Shown here piece after piece: positions 1 to 10,230 of a DNA stretch of 64,000 nucleotides (positions are counted from its first letter, which is position 1; each line of letters begins with the position of its first letter). This DNA is from Pseudomonadota bacterium. GTDB taxonomy: Bacteria; Pseudomonadota; Alphaproteobacteria; Reyranellales; Reyranellaceae. The position numbers and the translations under genes are program-made. A model generated the notes under the pieces. It saw nothing but the letters and a program-made list of their open reading frames with translations. It searched no databases and was not told the DNA's origin. The DNA lies in NCBI GenBank assembly GCA_018240685.1, contig JAFEFG010000001.1, positions 1 to 64,000 on the forward strand. Direction: 5' to 3'.

Positions 1-290
1 CGTTCGGCCTGGTCATGATCGAGGCGATGGCCTGCGGGACGCCGGTCCTGGCCTACGACAATGGCTCGGTGCCGGAGATCATCGAGGACGGCGTTACCGG
101 CCTGATCGTGAAGAACGAGTTCGAGGCCACCGATGCCATCCGCAACCGGCTCGACACGCTTTCCCGCGCTCATATCCGGGCCCGCTTCGAGGAACGCTTC
201 ACGGCCCGCCGCATGGCCAACGAGTATCTCGAGATCTATCGCGGCCTCGTCTCCAACGAGGTGCCGCGGCTGCGCCTCGTGAAGAGGTGA
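1..290 (+). CDS. Glycosyltransferase, GT4 family (C-terminal fragment)
   Basis: Only the last ~95 codons are present; the gene begins before the window. The reading frame is open from base 3 and ends at the TGA at 288-290. The visible part holds the GT-B/GT4 nucleotide-sugar site, an E-x7-E type motif: FGLVMIEAMACGTPV followed by a conserved PEII-DG-TG loop. This family moves a sugar from an activated donor to a lipid or polysaccharide acceptor; neither partner can be named from this fragment. It lies 79 bp upstream of btaA on the same strand, but a Pho-box-like site sits between them, so btaA probably has its own promoter. Confidence 0.85.
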   Translation, partial: FGLVMIEAMACGTPVLAYDNGSVPEIIEDGVTGLIVKNEFEATDAIRNRLDTLSRAHIRARFEERFTARRMANEYLEIYRGLVSNEVPRLRLVKR

Positions 291-303
291 ACTGGGGATG
301 AAC

Positions 304-321
304 ATGTCATAAAACCGGCAT
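304..321 (+). promoter_or_regulatory. Candidate PhoB binding site (Pho box) upstream of btaAB
   Basis: ATGTCATAAAACCGGCAT matches the 18-bp Pho-box consensus CTGTCATAWAWCTGTCAY at 15 of 18 positions, including the full TGTCATAAAAC core and the 11-bp spacing of the two half-sites. It lies 48 bp before the btaA start, in the only non-coding gap of the region. PhoB control of btaA under phosphate limitation is established in Sinorhizobium meliloti, so position and target agree. Confidence 0.65.
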
Positions 322-369
322 TCAACGCAGGCATAGTGCGCGGATTGAATCGGGCCGGAGACGTTCGGG

Positions 370-1602
370 TTGAGCGATCCACGTGCGGAGAGTCATGTCC
401 GCCTAAAGAATGCGGTGCGGCGTAATCGGGTGCTGTCCCGCGAGGGGCTTCTGGAAAGGCTGTTCGAGCGGCTGTTCCATGGCCTCGTCTACACGCAGAT
501 CTGGGAAGATCCGGAGATCGATCTCGAGGCGCTCGCGCTCGCACCGGACAGCCACGTCGTGGCGATCGCTTCGGGCGGATGCAATGTGCTTTCCTATCTG
601 ACGGCCGATCCGGCGCACATCACGGCGCTCGACCTCAGCCTCGCCCATGTGGCGCTCAACCGGCTGAAGCTGGTCGCGGCGAGCCGGCTGCCGTCGTGGG
701 AGGCGTTCTACCGCTTCTTCGGCGCCGCCGACGACGAGGCCAATATGGCGGCCTACGAGCGGCTGATCGCGCCCTATCTCGACGTGCCGAGCCGCACCTA
801 CTGGGAAGGACGCAGCCTGCACCAGATCGGCCGGCGCCGGATCTCGATCTTCGCCCGCAACGCCTATCGCCATGGCGTGCTTGGCCGCTTCATCGGCCTC
901 AGCCATGCGGTGGCCCGCTTCTACGGCGTCGATCTGCGCGAGATCCTGAGCGCGCGTACGCTCGAGGAGCAGCGGGCCTTCTTCGAGACGGCGCTGGCGC
1001 CGCTGTTCGACAAGCGCGCCGTGCGCTGGGCGACGGCCAACCGCCTCTCGCTCTACGGGCTCGGCATTCCGCCGGCGCAGTACGAGGCACTGGCCGGCGG
1101 CACCGACATGCGCCACGTGCTGCGGCAGCGGCTGGAGCGGCTCGCCTGCGGCTTCAGCCTGGAGCAGAACTACTTCGCATGGCAGGCCTTCGGGCGCGGC
1201 TATGCCGACGACGGCGCTGGCCCGCTGCCGCCCTACCTCCGGCGCGAGCACTTCGACATGCTGCGCGCGCGCGTCGATCGCGTCGAGGTCATGAACCGCT
1301 CGATCACCGAGTATCTGGCGGGGTGTCCCGCAGGCTCGGCGGACCGCTACGTGCTGCTCGATGCGCAGGACTGGATGACCGACGCCCAGCTCAATGCGCT
1401 GTGGACCGAGATCACGCGCACGGCGCGGCCGGGTGCGCGCGTGATCTTCCGCACCGCCGCCGAGCCGTCGCTGCTGCCCGGCCGCCTCGACGACGAGCTG
1501 CTGGGGCGCTGGCACTACGAGGCGAGCCTTTCGCAGGCGCTGTCCGCGCGCGACCGGTCGGCCATCTATGGCGGCTTCCATCTCTACATTCTCAAGGATT
1601 GA
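370..1602 (+). CDS. btaA: S-adenosylmethionine:diacylglycerol 3-amino-3-carboxypropyltransferase BtaA
   Basis: BtaA-type protein (DUF3419 family), 410 aa. It makes diacylglyceryl homoserine by moving the 3-amino-3-carboxypropyl group of SAM to diacylglycerol, the first step to the betaine lipid DGTS. The frame starts at TTG 370 with a GGAG 9 bp upstream; no earlier ATG fits. Family features seen are the N-terminal segment with YTQIWEDPEID, the SAM-site-like SGGCNVLSYL near residues 67-76, and a C-terminal VLLDAQDWM stretch. btaB follows after 3 bp and a Pho-box match lies upstream, so the pair is probably induced by phosphate starvation. The protein probably acts at the cytoplasmic membrane face. 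Identification rests on family motifs and the btaB neighbour. Confidence 0.9.
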   Translation: MSDPRAESHVRLKNAVRRNRVLSREGLLERLFERLFHGLVYTQIWEDPEIDLEALALAPDSHVVAIASGGCNVLSYLTADPAHITALDLSLAHVALNRLKLVAASRLPSWEAFYRFFGAADDEANMAAYERLIAPYLDVPSRTYWEGRSLHQIGRRRISIFARNAYRHGVLGRFIGLSHAVARFYGVDLREILSARTLEEQRAFFETALAPLFDKRAVRWATANRLSLYGLGIPPAQYEALAGGTDMRHVLRQRLERLACGFSLEQNYFAWQAFGRGYADDGAGPLPPYLRREHFDMLRARVDRVEVMNRSITEYLAGCPAGSADRYVLLDAQDWMTDAQLNALWTEITRTARPGARVIFRTAAEPSLLPGRLDDELLGRWHYEASLSQALSARDRSAIYGGFHLYILKD

Positions 1603-1605
1603 GCC

Positions 1606-2265
1606 GTGAGCGACGTCCTTGCCTCCTCGGAGCTGATGGACCGGATCTACCGGCGGCAGCGGCACGTCTACGATCTCACCCGCAAATACTACCTGCTCGG
1701 CCGCGACCGCATGATCCTGCGGTTGGCGCCGCCGGCGGGCAGTCGCGTGCTGGAGATCGGCTGCGGCACGGCACGCAATCTCATCGTCGCGGCGCGCGCC
1801 TATCCCGGCGTGCAGTTCTTCGGCATCGACATCTCGACCGAGATGCTGGAGACGGCGCGCCGTCTCGTCGAACGCGAGGGCCTGTCGCACGACATTCGTC
1901 TCGCGCGTGCCGACGCGACGGCCTTCGACCCCGCCCTGCTGTTCGGCGTTCCCTCTTTTTCGCGCATCTTCGTTTCCTACAGCCTGTCGATGATGCCGGG
2001 CTGGGAGGCGGTCCTGGAGCGCGCCCTGCGCTGGCTGGCGCCGGGCGGGGAGCTGCATGTGGTGGATTTCGGCGGCCAGGAGCGCCTGCCGGCCTGGTTC
2101 CGCGCCGGTCTGCGGACCTGGCTGCGGCTGTTCCACGTCACGCCGCGCGACGAACTCGAGCAGGAACTGACGCTCATCGGCCTGCGATCCGGCGCGCTCA
2201 CGGCCGTCGAACGGCCGTTCCGCGGCTACGCCCAGTACGCCGTCTGTCGCCGCCTCCACGCCTAG
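1606..2265 (+). CDS. btaB: Betaine lipid N-methyltransferase BtaB
   Basis: Class I SAM methyltransferase, 219 aa, beginning at GTG 1606, 3 bp after the btaA stop, so translation is likely coupled. The SAM motif I is VLEIGCGTARN at residues 48-58, followed by GIDISTEML. Next to btaA the assignment as the enzyme that adds three methyl groups to diacylglyceryl homoserine to give DGTS is strong; alone it could be mistaken for a PmtA-like phospholipid N-methyltransferase. The 111 bp after it hold only a short inverted repeat (CGTCCG at 2326-2331 with CGGACG at 2340-2345). Confidence 0.88.
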   Translation: MSDVLASSELMDRIYRRQRHVYDLTRKYYLLGRDRMILRLAPPAGSRVLEIGCGTARNLIVAARAYPGVQFFGIDISTEMLETARRLVEREGLSHDIRLARADATAFDPALLFGVPSFSRIFVSYSLSMMPGWEAVLERALRWLAPGGELHVVDFGGQERLPAWFRAGLRTWLRLFHVTPRDELEQELTLIGLRSGALTAVERPFRGYAQYAVCRRLHA

Positions 2266-2376
2266 GCAAGGCCGCCTCCCTTTCGCTGCATGGTCCCGGC
2301 CGCCACGGGGCATTGGCAGTTTCCGCGTCCGATGCTAACCGGACGGGAACATTTTGCAGCGTTGGGAGTCCCCAAG

Positions 2377-3578
<1,202 letters not shown>

Positions 3579-3579
<1 letters not shown>

Positions 3580-4652
3580 TGCGGAAGCTCCTGCTCGCGG
3601 CCGCAATCCTTGCTTGCACTTGCGGCCTCGCGCAGGCGCAGATCGAGCCGCGCTACGCCAAGGAGCTGGCGGTCAATGCGCCCGGATCGGGCGACCAGCT
3701 CCTGCCGCGCTACGCAGGCTCCTTCATTCTGGCGCAGACGCGCAAGGACTTCGACGAGCTCGTGCTGCCGCTCGGCCCGACCGTGGGGGCGAGTTACGCA
3801 AGCGATCCCGACAAGAAGCTGCGCTACAGCAAGACGCGCACCGTCGAGGGACGGCTGACCCGCACGGTCTACGTCGTCCCGGAGGGCCGCTCGACGCTCG
3901 AAGTCGTCCGCAACTACACCGGTGAACTGGAAGCCAAGGGCGCCAGGACGCTGTTCGAATGCAGCAAGGCGGCGTGTGGCGAGGAATTCTACAAGCTCCA
4001 CGGCGTGCCCCGGGCGCTGAAGCCGGAAGGCTCGGCCTATAGCCGCGAACGGCGTGCGCTCGCAGCCAATGTGCTGGAGTATGTCGATCCCGGCCAGGAT
4101 CAGCGCCTGTGGGTCGGCCAATGGGATCGGGAAGGCGGCGAGGTCTATGTCTCGATCTATGCCGCGACGCAGACCGGCGGCTCGATGGGCGACATCTCGG
4201 CGGCGCTCAAGGGCCGCGTCCTGGTGATGCTGGACGTGCTCGAGACCAAGGCGATGCAGAAGAACCTCGCCTTCGTGTCCGCCGAGCAGATTGGCGGCGC
4301 GCTGGGCAAGGACGGGCGCGTGGCGCTCTACGGGATCTATTTCGATTTCGACAAGGCGGGGCTCAAGCCGGAGTCGGACAAGCAGCTCGCCGAGATGGCA
4401 GCGCTCCTGAAGTCCAATACCGGCCTCAAGGTCTTCATCGTCGGGCACACCGACAACAAGGGCACGCTCGCCTACAATCTCGACCTGTCGCAGCGGCGGG
4501 CCGACGCCGTGGCCCGCGCGCTCTCGACCCGCTACGGCATCGCCGCCGACCGCCTGGCGTCGAAGGGGGTGGGGCCGCTTAGCCCGCTGGCGCCCAACGA
4601 TACCGAGGACGGTCAGGAGAAGAATCGCCGCGTCGAGCTGGTGAAGCAGTAG
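3579..4652 (+). CDS. OmpA-family outer-membrane/periplasmic protein with DUF4892-like N-terminal domain
   Basis: Protein of 357 aa whose ATG overlaps the thiolase stop. Residues 1-20 are a clear signal peptide (MRKLLLAAAILACTCGLAQA). The middle (~25-230) resembles DUF4892: a repeated YVVPEGRSTLEV, CSKAACGEEFY architecture. The C-terminus (~245-357) is an OmpA/MotB peptidoglycan-binding domain with IYFDFDKAGLKPES, GHTDNKGT, LSQRRADAV and KNRRVEL, where the HTDN and RR-V residues fit meso-DAP binding. The likely role is a cell-wall-anchored periplasmic or outer-membrane protein; the exact function is unknown. It converges on pncA across a 25-bp gap. Confidence 0.82.
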
Positions 4653-4677
4653 CGGCCAGTCCGGGCGTCGGCCTGCG

Positions 4678-5286
4678 CTACGGCGTTTCGGTGAGGTTGA
4701 TGCCGGCCTGGCGCAGCTCGGTCATCATGCGCTTCCTGCTGCCGTCGAGGTCGATCGCCGCGGTCGCGTCCAGAACGACGGCCACGTCGAATCCGGCCTG
4801 GCGCGCGTCGATGGCCGACCAGGCCACGCAGTAGTCGAAGGCGAGGCCGCAGAACACCAGACGCGTGAAGCCGCGCGCCTTCAGGTATCCGTCGAGCCCC
4901 GTGCGCGTCATGCGGTCGTTCTCGCGGAAGGCGGAGTAGGAATCGATACCGGCATGGAAGCCCTTGCGCACGATCATCTGCGCCTTGACGACGTCGAGGT
5001 CGGGATGGAAGTCCGCACCCGGGCTGCCCTGCACGCAATGATCTGGCCACAGGGTCTGCGGGCCGTAGGAGAACTGCACGGTGGAGAAGGGTGCCGCATC
5101 CTTCCAGCTGCTGGCGAAGGAGGCATGGCCCGCCGGATGCCAGTCCTGGGTCAGGATCACGTTGTCGTAGCGGCTTATGAGGCGGTTGACGAAGGGCACG
5201 GTGGCATTCGCACCCGGAACCGCAAGTGCGCCCCCGTCGCAAAAGTCGTTCTGCATGTCGATCACGATCAACGCCTCATTCGGCAT
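4678..5286 (-). CDS. pncA: Nicotinamidase/pyrazinamidase
   Basis: Isochorismatase-fold amidase of 202 aa that hydrolyses nicotinamide to nicotinate for NAD salvage. The catalytic triad is Asp10 (VIDMQNDF), Lys108 (IVRKGF) and Cys153 (DYCV). Metal ligands are Asp48 and His50 in TQDWHPAGH, with His54 and His83 nearby. Length equals the usual PncA size. The start is the ATG at 5286 with GGAG upstream, 14 bp after the tgt stop. It is last in the queA-tgt-pncA run on this strand. Confidence 0.93.
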   Translation of the reverse strand: MPNEALIVIDMQNDFCDGGALAVPGANATVPFVNRLISRYDNVILTQDWHPAGHASFASSWKDAAPFSTVQFSYGPQTLWPDHCVQGSPGADFHPDLDVVKAQMIVRKGFHAGIDSYSAFRENDRMTRTGLDGYLKARGFTRLVFCGLAFDYCVAWSAIDARQAGFDVAVVLDATAAIDLDGSRKRMMTELRQAGINLTETP

Positions 5287-5300
5287 CCCGGTGCTCTCCT

Positions 5301-6425
5301 TCAAAGTGATGGCAGATCTCCCTGGCCTTGTTCGTTCTCGAATGCGGCGATCCAGTGGCGAAGCGACCGGCTTTCGATCGCGGCGCGCAGTCCGCGCATG
5401 ACGTCCTGATAGTAATGGAGATTGTGCCAGGTGAGGAGCATCGGCCCGAGAATCTCCTCGCTGCGGATCAGATGGTGGAGGTAGGCACGGCTGTGATGAC
5501 GGCACGCCGGGCAGCCGCACTGCTCGTCGATCGGCCGCGGGTCGTCGCGGTGGCGCGCATTGCGCAGGTTGAGCTCGCCGCGGCGCGTGAAGGCCTGCGC
5601 CGTGCGGCCCGCGCGCGTGGGCATCACGCAGTCGAACATGTCGATCCCGCGCAGCACGGCGCCCACGATATCGGCGGGGCGTCCGACGCCCATCAGGTAG
5701 CGCGGCTTGTCGGCGGGCAGGAGCGGCACGGTGGTGTCGAGCGTACGGAACATCAGTTCCTGGCCTTCGCCCACGGCCAGTCCGCCAACGGCGTAGCCGT
5801 CGAACCCGATCGCGGCGAGGGCCTTGGCGCTCTCCTCGCGCAAGGCGGGGAAGGTGCTGCCCTGGACGATGCCGAACAGGCCGTAGCCCGGCCGCTCGAC
5901 GAAGGCGCGCTTGCCGCGTTCTGCCCACACCATGGAAAGACGCATGGAGTCGGCCGCAGCCTTCTCCTCGACCGGCCACGACGTGCATTCGTCGAAGGAC
6001 ATGGTGATGTCGGCGTCGAGCAGGTGCTGGATCTGGATCGAGCTTTCGGGGGTGAGGCGATGCTGCGTGCCGTCGATCGGCGAGCGGAAGGTGACGCCGT
6101 CGCGGTCGAGCTTGCGCAGCTCCTTGAGCGACATGACCTGGAAGCCGCCCGAATCGGTCAGGATCGCGTGGGGCCAGTTCATGAACTTGTGCAGTCCGCC
6201 CAGCGCCGCGACGCGCTCCGCGCCCGGCCGCAGCATGAGGTGATAGGTGTTGCCCAGCACGATCTCCGCGCCGGTCTCGGCCACGGATTGGGGCATCATC
6301 GCCTTCACGGTGCCAGCCGTGCCGACCGGCATGAAGGCCGGCGTCTCGACGGTGCCGTGCGCCGTCGTGATGCGGCCGCGCCGGGCCTGCCCGTCGGCGG
6401 CCAGCAGATCGAAGGAAAGACTCAT
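5301..6425 (-). CDS. tgt: tRNA-guanine transglycosylase (queuine tRNA-ribosyltransferase)
   Basis: TGT of 374 aa. It exchanges guanine 34 of GUN-anticodon tRNAs for the queuosine precursor preQ1. Visible motifs are [10 protein letters not shown] (Asp91 general acid/base region), GGLAVGE, the nucleophile region MFDCVMPTR, and a C-terminal zinc site CGCPAC-x-HH. The start ATG at 6425 overlaps the queA stop (ATGA), which fixes the start and shows coupling with queA, the next enzyme of the pathway. No queC, queD, queE or queF lies in the window. Confidence 0.95.
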   Translation of the reverse strand: MSLSFDLLAADGQARRGRITTAHGTVETPAFMPVGTAGTVKAMMPQSVAETGAEIVLGNTYHLMLRPGAERVAALGGLHKFMNWPHAILTDSGGFQVMSLKELRKLDRDGVTFRSPIDGTQHRLTPESSIQIQHLLDADITMSFDECTSWPVEEKAAADSMRLSMVWAERGKRAFVERPGYGLFGIVQGSTFPALREESAKALAAIGFDGYAVGGLAVGEGQELMFRTLDTTVPLLPADKPRYLMGVGRPADIVGAVLRGIDMFDCVMPTRAGRTAQAFTRRGELNLRNARHRDDPRPIDEQCGCPACRHHSRAYLHHLIRSEEILGPMLLTWHNLHYYQDVMRGLRAAIESRSLRHWIAAFENEQGQGDLPSL

Positions 6426-7468
6426 CGGTGCAAGAGACAACAATCGCCGTATGAATAGAAGCGGTATCGATGCGCGACGGCGTGCGCGTAGGCCGCCTTC
6501 ATGCGCTCCAGCCCGGCGAAGGCCGCCACCAGCATGAAAAGGGTCGACCGCGGCAGGTGGAAGTTGGTGAGCAGCAGGTCGACGGCGCGGAAGCGGAAGC
6601 CCGGCGTGATGAAGATGTCCGTCTCGCCGCTCCAGGCCTCGACGGCGCCATCGTGGGCGCGTGCGACCGACTCCAGCAGGCGCAGCGCGGTGGTGCCGAC
6701 GGAGACCACGCGGCCACCGGCCTGGCGCGTGCGTTCGATCGCGCGGGCCGTCGCCTCGGGCACTTCGCCCCATTCGGCGTGCATCCTGTGCTGGTCGGTG
6801 TCCTCGACGCGGACCGGCTGGAAGGTGCCGGCGCCGACGTGCAGCGTCACGTTGGTTGCGTCCACGCCTGCCTCGGTGAGGGCGGTCATCAAAGCGGGCG
6901 TGAAATGCAGTCCTGCCGTCGGCGCCGCCACCGATCCATCGACCCTGGCGAACAGAGTCTGGTAGTCGGCGCGGTCGCGCGCGTCGGCGACGCCGCCGCG
7001 GATGTAGGGCGGCAGCGGGACGGCGCCGCTCTTCTCGAGGGCAGTGAGAAATTCGTGACCGCTGCGATCGAAGGCCAGCACCAGCGAGCCGTCGGCATTG
7101 AGCGCGTCGACCGTCGCACCGATGCCGCCGGCGAAGGCGATGACATCGCCGTGCTTCAGCCGCTTCACGGGCCGGCCAAAGCACAGCCAGTGGCCGCTGC
7201 CGAGATCGCGGATCAGCAGCGCCTCGATGGCGACGTCCTGGCGGCCGGAGCCGCCCGGCCGCACGCCCTTGAGGCGGGCCGGGATGACCTTGGTGTCGTT
7301 GAACACCAGCAGATCGCCGCGCCGCAGGAGTCTGGGCAGATCATGCACCGTGCAGTCGTGCAGGCCGTCCGGAGCCACGTCGAGCAACCGCGCCGCATCG
7401 CGCGGGAACACCGGCCGCTGGGCGATCAGCTCTTGCGGCAGCTCGAAATCGAAGAGGTCGACTCGCAT
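6422..7468 (-). CDS. queA: tRNA preQ1(34) S-adenosylmethionine ribosyltransferase-isomerase
   Basis: QueA, 348 aa. It adds the epoxycyclopentane unit from the SAM ribosyl group to preQ1 in tRNA. The start at 7468 ([17 protein letters not shown]) has AGGAGG about 10 bp upstream and gives the usual N-terminus; a longer in-frame start at 7567 is rejected. Typical QueA stretches are [30 protein letters not shown] and [10 protein letters not shown]. Its stop overlaps the tgt start. Confidence 0.95.
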   Translation of the reverse strand: MRVDLFDFELPQELIAQRPVFPRDAARLLDVAPDGLHDCTVHDLPRLLRRGDLLVFNDTKVIPARLKGVRPGGSGRQDVAIEALLIRDLGSGHWLCFGRPVKRLKHGDVIAFAGGIGATVDALNADGSLVLAFDRSGHEFLTALEKSGAVPLPPYIRGGVADARDRADYQTLFARVDGSVAAPTAGLHFTPALMTALTEAGVDATNVTLHVGAGTFQPVRVEDTDQHRMHAEWGEVPEATARAIERTRQAGGRVVSVGTTALRLLESVARAHDGAVEAWSGETDIFITPGFRFRAVDLLLTNFHLPRSTLFMLVAAFAGLERMKAAYAHAVAHRYRFYSYGDCCLLHR

Positions 7469-7592
7469 CAAGAATTCTTCCTCCTCCCCACGTCGTACCG
7501 GGGGGAGGCGGCCTGCAGGGCCGGAGGGGCCATAGGCCACAGTCGGGGATGACTTGTCGAGGCCCATGGCCTCTCCGCCCGGGATGCGGGCA

Positions 7593-7617
7593 CCTCCCTG
7601 CGCGAGGCGCAGGGAGG
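7593..7617. terminator. Perfect 11-bp hairpin between the MBL hydrolase gene and queA
   Basis: CCTCCCTGCGC (7593-7603) and GCGCAGGGAGG (7607-7617) pair perfectly around a 3-nt loop, 11 bp after the stop of the MBL gene. There is no T-tract on either strand, so it may be an mRNA-end stabiliser or a weak or Rho-assisted terminator rather than a classical intrinsic one. Confidence 0.35.
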
Positions 7618-7627
7618 CAAGGCGAGG

Positions 7628-8755
7628 TCAGGTCGGCCCGATGTCCATCACGTCGGAGTCCGAATCGTCGGCGGGTGGCTGGCCGTGCGGATCGACCAGG
7701 GCAACGAAGCGGTGCACGCCGTCGACGACCGTGCGCGTCACGCGCGCGCGCGTCTCGAGGCAATGCAGGTGTGCCAGCGTCTCGCCGAAGGCAAAGACGA
7801 GCTGGTTGTTGTCGAGATGGCGCGGGAACAGCACCGGCACCATGTCCCAGCCGGTGGCGCCCTCGGTGTCCAGCCGGGCGATGGCATTGGTCATGTCGTT
7901 CATGCGCGCATCGTGATGCGCCACGAGCTGGTCGAGCCGCGTATGCAGGCCGACGAACGGGAAGCCGTGGCTCGGCAGCACCAGCGCGTCGGCTGGCAGG
8001 CGGCGGAAGCGCGAGAAGCCGTCGAGGAACCAGGTCAGCGCGTCGGCCAGCGGCTCGTTGGGCCACACGCCGACATTGGTGCTGATCTTGGGCAGCACCT
8101 GGTCGCCCGCGATCAGCACGTTGAGCTCGGGGCACCAGAGCGAGGCATGTTCGGGCGCGTGCCCGCGCCCGACGATGACGTCCCAGCGATGGCCGCCCAG
8201 CGTGATCGGATGCGCATGGATCAGCCGCTGGAAAGCAGTCGGCAGCGGCACCACGCCCTTGGCGTAACCGCCCTTGTGGCGATGGAAGAGGGGGATCCTG
8301 TCAGCCGGCACGCCGTTGCGATGCAGGTGGGTGGCGCGGACCTCCTCGTTGTCGACGAAGTCGTTGCGCGCGGCGATGGCGCTCATGTACTCGCCGAGCG
8401 TCATGAACAGCGGCGCGTCCCAGCGTTCGCACAGCCAGCCGGCAAGGCCGATGTGATCGGGATGCAGGTGCGTGCCGACGACGCGCGTCAGCGGCTTGCC
8501 GCCCAGCCGGTCGGCGAAGATCTTCTCCCACAGCTCGCGCGTGGCCTGCGAGTTGATGCCGGTATCGACCAGTGTCCAGCCGTCCTTCTCCTCGATCAGC
8601 CACAGGTTGATGTGATTGAGCTGGAAGGGCAGCGGCATCCGTACCCAGTAGATGCCGGGAGCAACGTTCTTGATGTCGCCGGGCTCCGGCACGTCGCCAC
8701 AGGGAAAGCGCAGCTGGGCCAGGAGCCGCTGCGAAAGATCGGGGGCATCAGGCAT
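7628..8755 (-). CDS. MBL-fold metallo-hydrolase
   Basis: Metallo-beta-lactamase-fold hydrolase of 375 aa. The binuclear metal site is THLHPDHIG (His96, His98, Asp100, His101), followed by GRGHAPEHASL, IAGDQVLP and LPSHGFPF, which supply further ligands. Residues 30-100 (NVAPGIYWVRMPLP, NLWLIEEKDGWTLVDTG) match the RNase Z/glyoxalase II-like group acting on thioesters or esters. The C-terminal ~90 residues look like the winged-helix extension of the LACTB2-like subgroup. The substrate is unknown. It is upstream of queA on the same strand, separated by 159 bp and a hairpin. Confidence 0.85.
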   Translation of the reverse strand: MPDAPDLSQRLLAQLRFPCGDVPEPGDIKNVAPGIYWVRMPLPFQLNHINLWLIEEKDGWTLVDTGINSQATRELWEKIFADRLGGKPLTRVVGTHLHPDHIGLAGWLCERWDAPLFMTLGEYMSAIAARNDFVDNEEVRATHLHRNGVPADRIPLFHRHKGGYAKGVVPLPTAFQRLIHAHPITLGGHRWDVIVGRGHAPEHASLWCPELNVLIAGDQVLPKISTNVGVWPNEPLADALTWFLDGFSRFRRLPADALVLPSHGFPFVGLHTRLDQLVAHHDARMNDMTNAIARLDTEGATGWDMVPVLFPRHLDNNQLVFAFGETLAHLHCLETRARVTRTVVDGVHRFVALVDPHGQPPADDSDSDVMDIGPT

Positions 8756-8870
8756 GAGCCGAACCTAGATCAACTTTCCGCGCTCGTCTCGGGGGGAGGA
8801 GCCCCATCGGGGGGGAAGGCGGTATGCAACGATGAACCGTATCATCATCCGTACCGGCCTTGGGCGCTTC

Positions 8871-8887
8871 CGCCGCCGGGGGCGGCG
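8871..8887 (-). terminator. GC-rich hairpin after purD
   Basis: CGCCGCC and GGCGGCG pair with a 3-nt loop, 7 bp beyond the purD stop. No T-tract follows on the minus strand, so termination is only a suggestion from position. Confidence 0.25.
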
Positions 8888-8894
8888 AGGCGGG

Positions 8895-10172
8895 TCACTT
8901 CCTGAGTGCCCGCCAGGCGATATCGCGGCGGCAGAAGCCCTGCGGCCAGTCGATCAGGTCGACGGCGCGATAGGCGCGGGCGCGGGCTTCCTCGACGGTG
9001 GGCGCCATGGCGGTGACGTTCAGGACGCGTCCGCCGTTGGCCAGGATCGTCCGGCCGTCGGAGCCGAACTTCGTGCCGGCATGGAAGATCTGCACGCCCT
9101 CGACCTTGGCTGCGGCGTCGAGATTGCGGATCGCGCTGCCCTTCTCGTAGGCGTCGGGATAGCCGTTGGCCGCCATCACCACCGTGAGCGCCGCCTCGTC
9201 GGCCCAGCGCAGGTCGAAATGGCCCAGTCCGCCGTCGGCACAGGCCATCAGCGCCGGCACGATATCGGACTTCAGCCGCATCATCAGCACCTGGCACTCG
9301 GGATCGCCGAAGCGGCAATTGTACTCGACCAGGCGAGGACCCTCGGGGCCGATCATCAGGCCGGCATAGAGCACGCCCTTGTAGGGCATCCCCTCGGCCT
9401 TCAGGCCGCGCACGGTGGGCAGCACGATCTCGCGCATGGCGCGTTCCACCATCGCCGCGTCGAGGATCGGCGCCGGTGAATAGGCGCCCATGCCGCCGGT
9501 GTTCGGCCCCTTGTCGCCGTCGAAGACGCGCTTGTGGTCCTGCGCGCCAGCCAGAGCCAGGGCATGCTCGCCGTCGCAGAGGGCGAACAGGCTGGCCTCC
9601 TCGCCTTCCATGAACTCCTCGATCACCACCGAGGCGCCCGACGCACCGAAGCGGTTGCCTGACAGCATGTCGCGCACCGCCTCGAGCGCCTGTTCGATCG
9701 TCTCCGCCACCACGACGCCCTTGCCGGCGGCGAGGCCATCGGCCTTCACCACGATCGGGGCGCCCTGGGCCCTGACGTAAGCTTCCGCCTTGGCGACGTC
9801 GGTGAAGCGTTCGTAGGCGGCCGTCGGGATGCCGTGGCGCCGGCAGAGCTCCTTGGTGAAGCCCTTCGAGCCCTCGAGCTGGGCGGCTTTGGCCGAGGGG
9901 CCGAAGACCTTGATGCCGGCCTCGGCCAGCCGGTCGGCAAGCCCCTTCACCAGCGGTCCTTCGGGGCCGACGACCACGAAATCGATCTTCTCGCGCCGGG
10001 CGAGCGCCACCTGGCCTGCAACATCCTCGGCGGCGACATCGATGCATTCGGCGACTGCCGCGATCCCGGCATTGCCGGGCGCGCAGAAGAGCTTCGTGCA
10101 CAGCGGCGAGGCTGAAATGGCCCAGCACAGCGCGTGTTCGCGGCCACCGCCGCCTACCACCAGGATTCGCAT
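8895..10172 (-). CDS. purD: Phosphoribosylamine-glycine ligase
   Basis: GAR synthetase, 425 aa, an ATP-grasp enzyme that joins glycine to phosphoribosylamine in purine synthesis. The N-terminus [15 protein letters not shown] is diagnostic and sets the start at ATG 10172; an in-frame extension to 10265 would run into the divergent xseA and is rejected. ATP-grasp motifs include [43 protein letters not shown] and [12 protein letters not shown]. It is divergent from xseA with a 58-bp shared upstream region. Confidence 0.97.
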   Translation of the reverse strand: MRILVVGGGGREHALCWAISASPLCTKLFCAPGNAGIAAVAECIDVAAEDVAGQVALARREKIDFVVVGPEGPLVKGLADRLAEAGIKVFGPSAKAAQLEGSKGFTKELCRRHGIPTAAYERFTDVAKAEAYVRAQGAPIVVKADGLAAGKGVVVAETIEQALEAVRDMLSGNRFGASGASVVIEEFMEGEEASLFALCDGEHALALAGAQDHKRVFDGDKGPNTGGMGAYSPAPILDAAMVERAMREIVLPTVRGLKAEGMPYKGVLYAGLMIGPEGPRLVEYNCRFGDPECQVLMMRLKSDIVPALMACADGGLGHFDLRWADEAALTVVMAANGYPDAYEKGSAIRNLDAAAKVEGVQIFHAGTKFGSDGRTILANGGRVLNVTAMAPTVEEARARAYRAVDLIDWPQGFCRRDIAWRALRK

Positions 10173-10230
10173 GGCGAGGCTTTGACCACAGTTTGCGCGG
10201 TCGGCACAAGCCGCTAGTCTGCCGCCGGCC

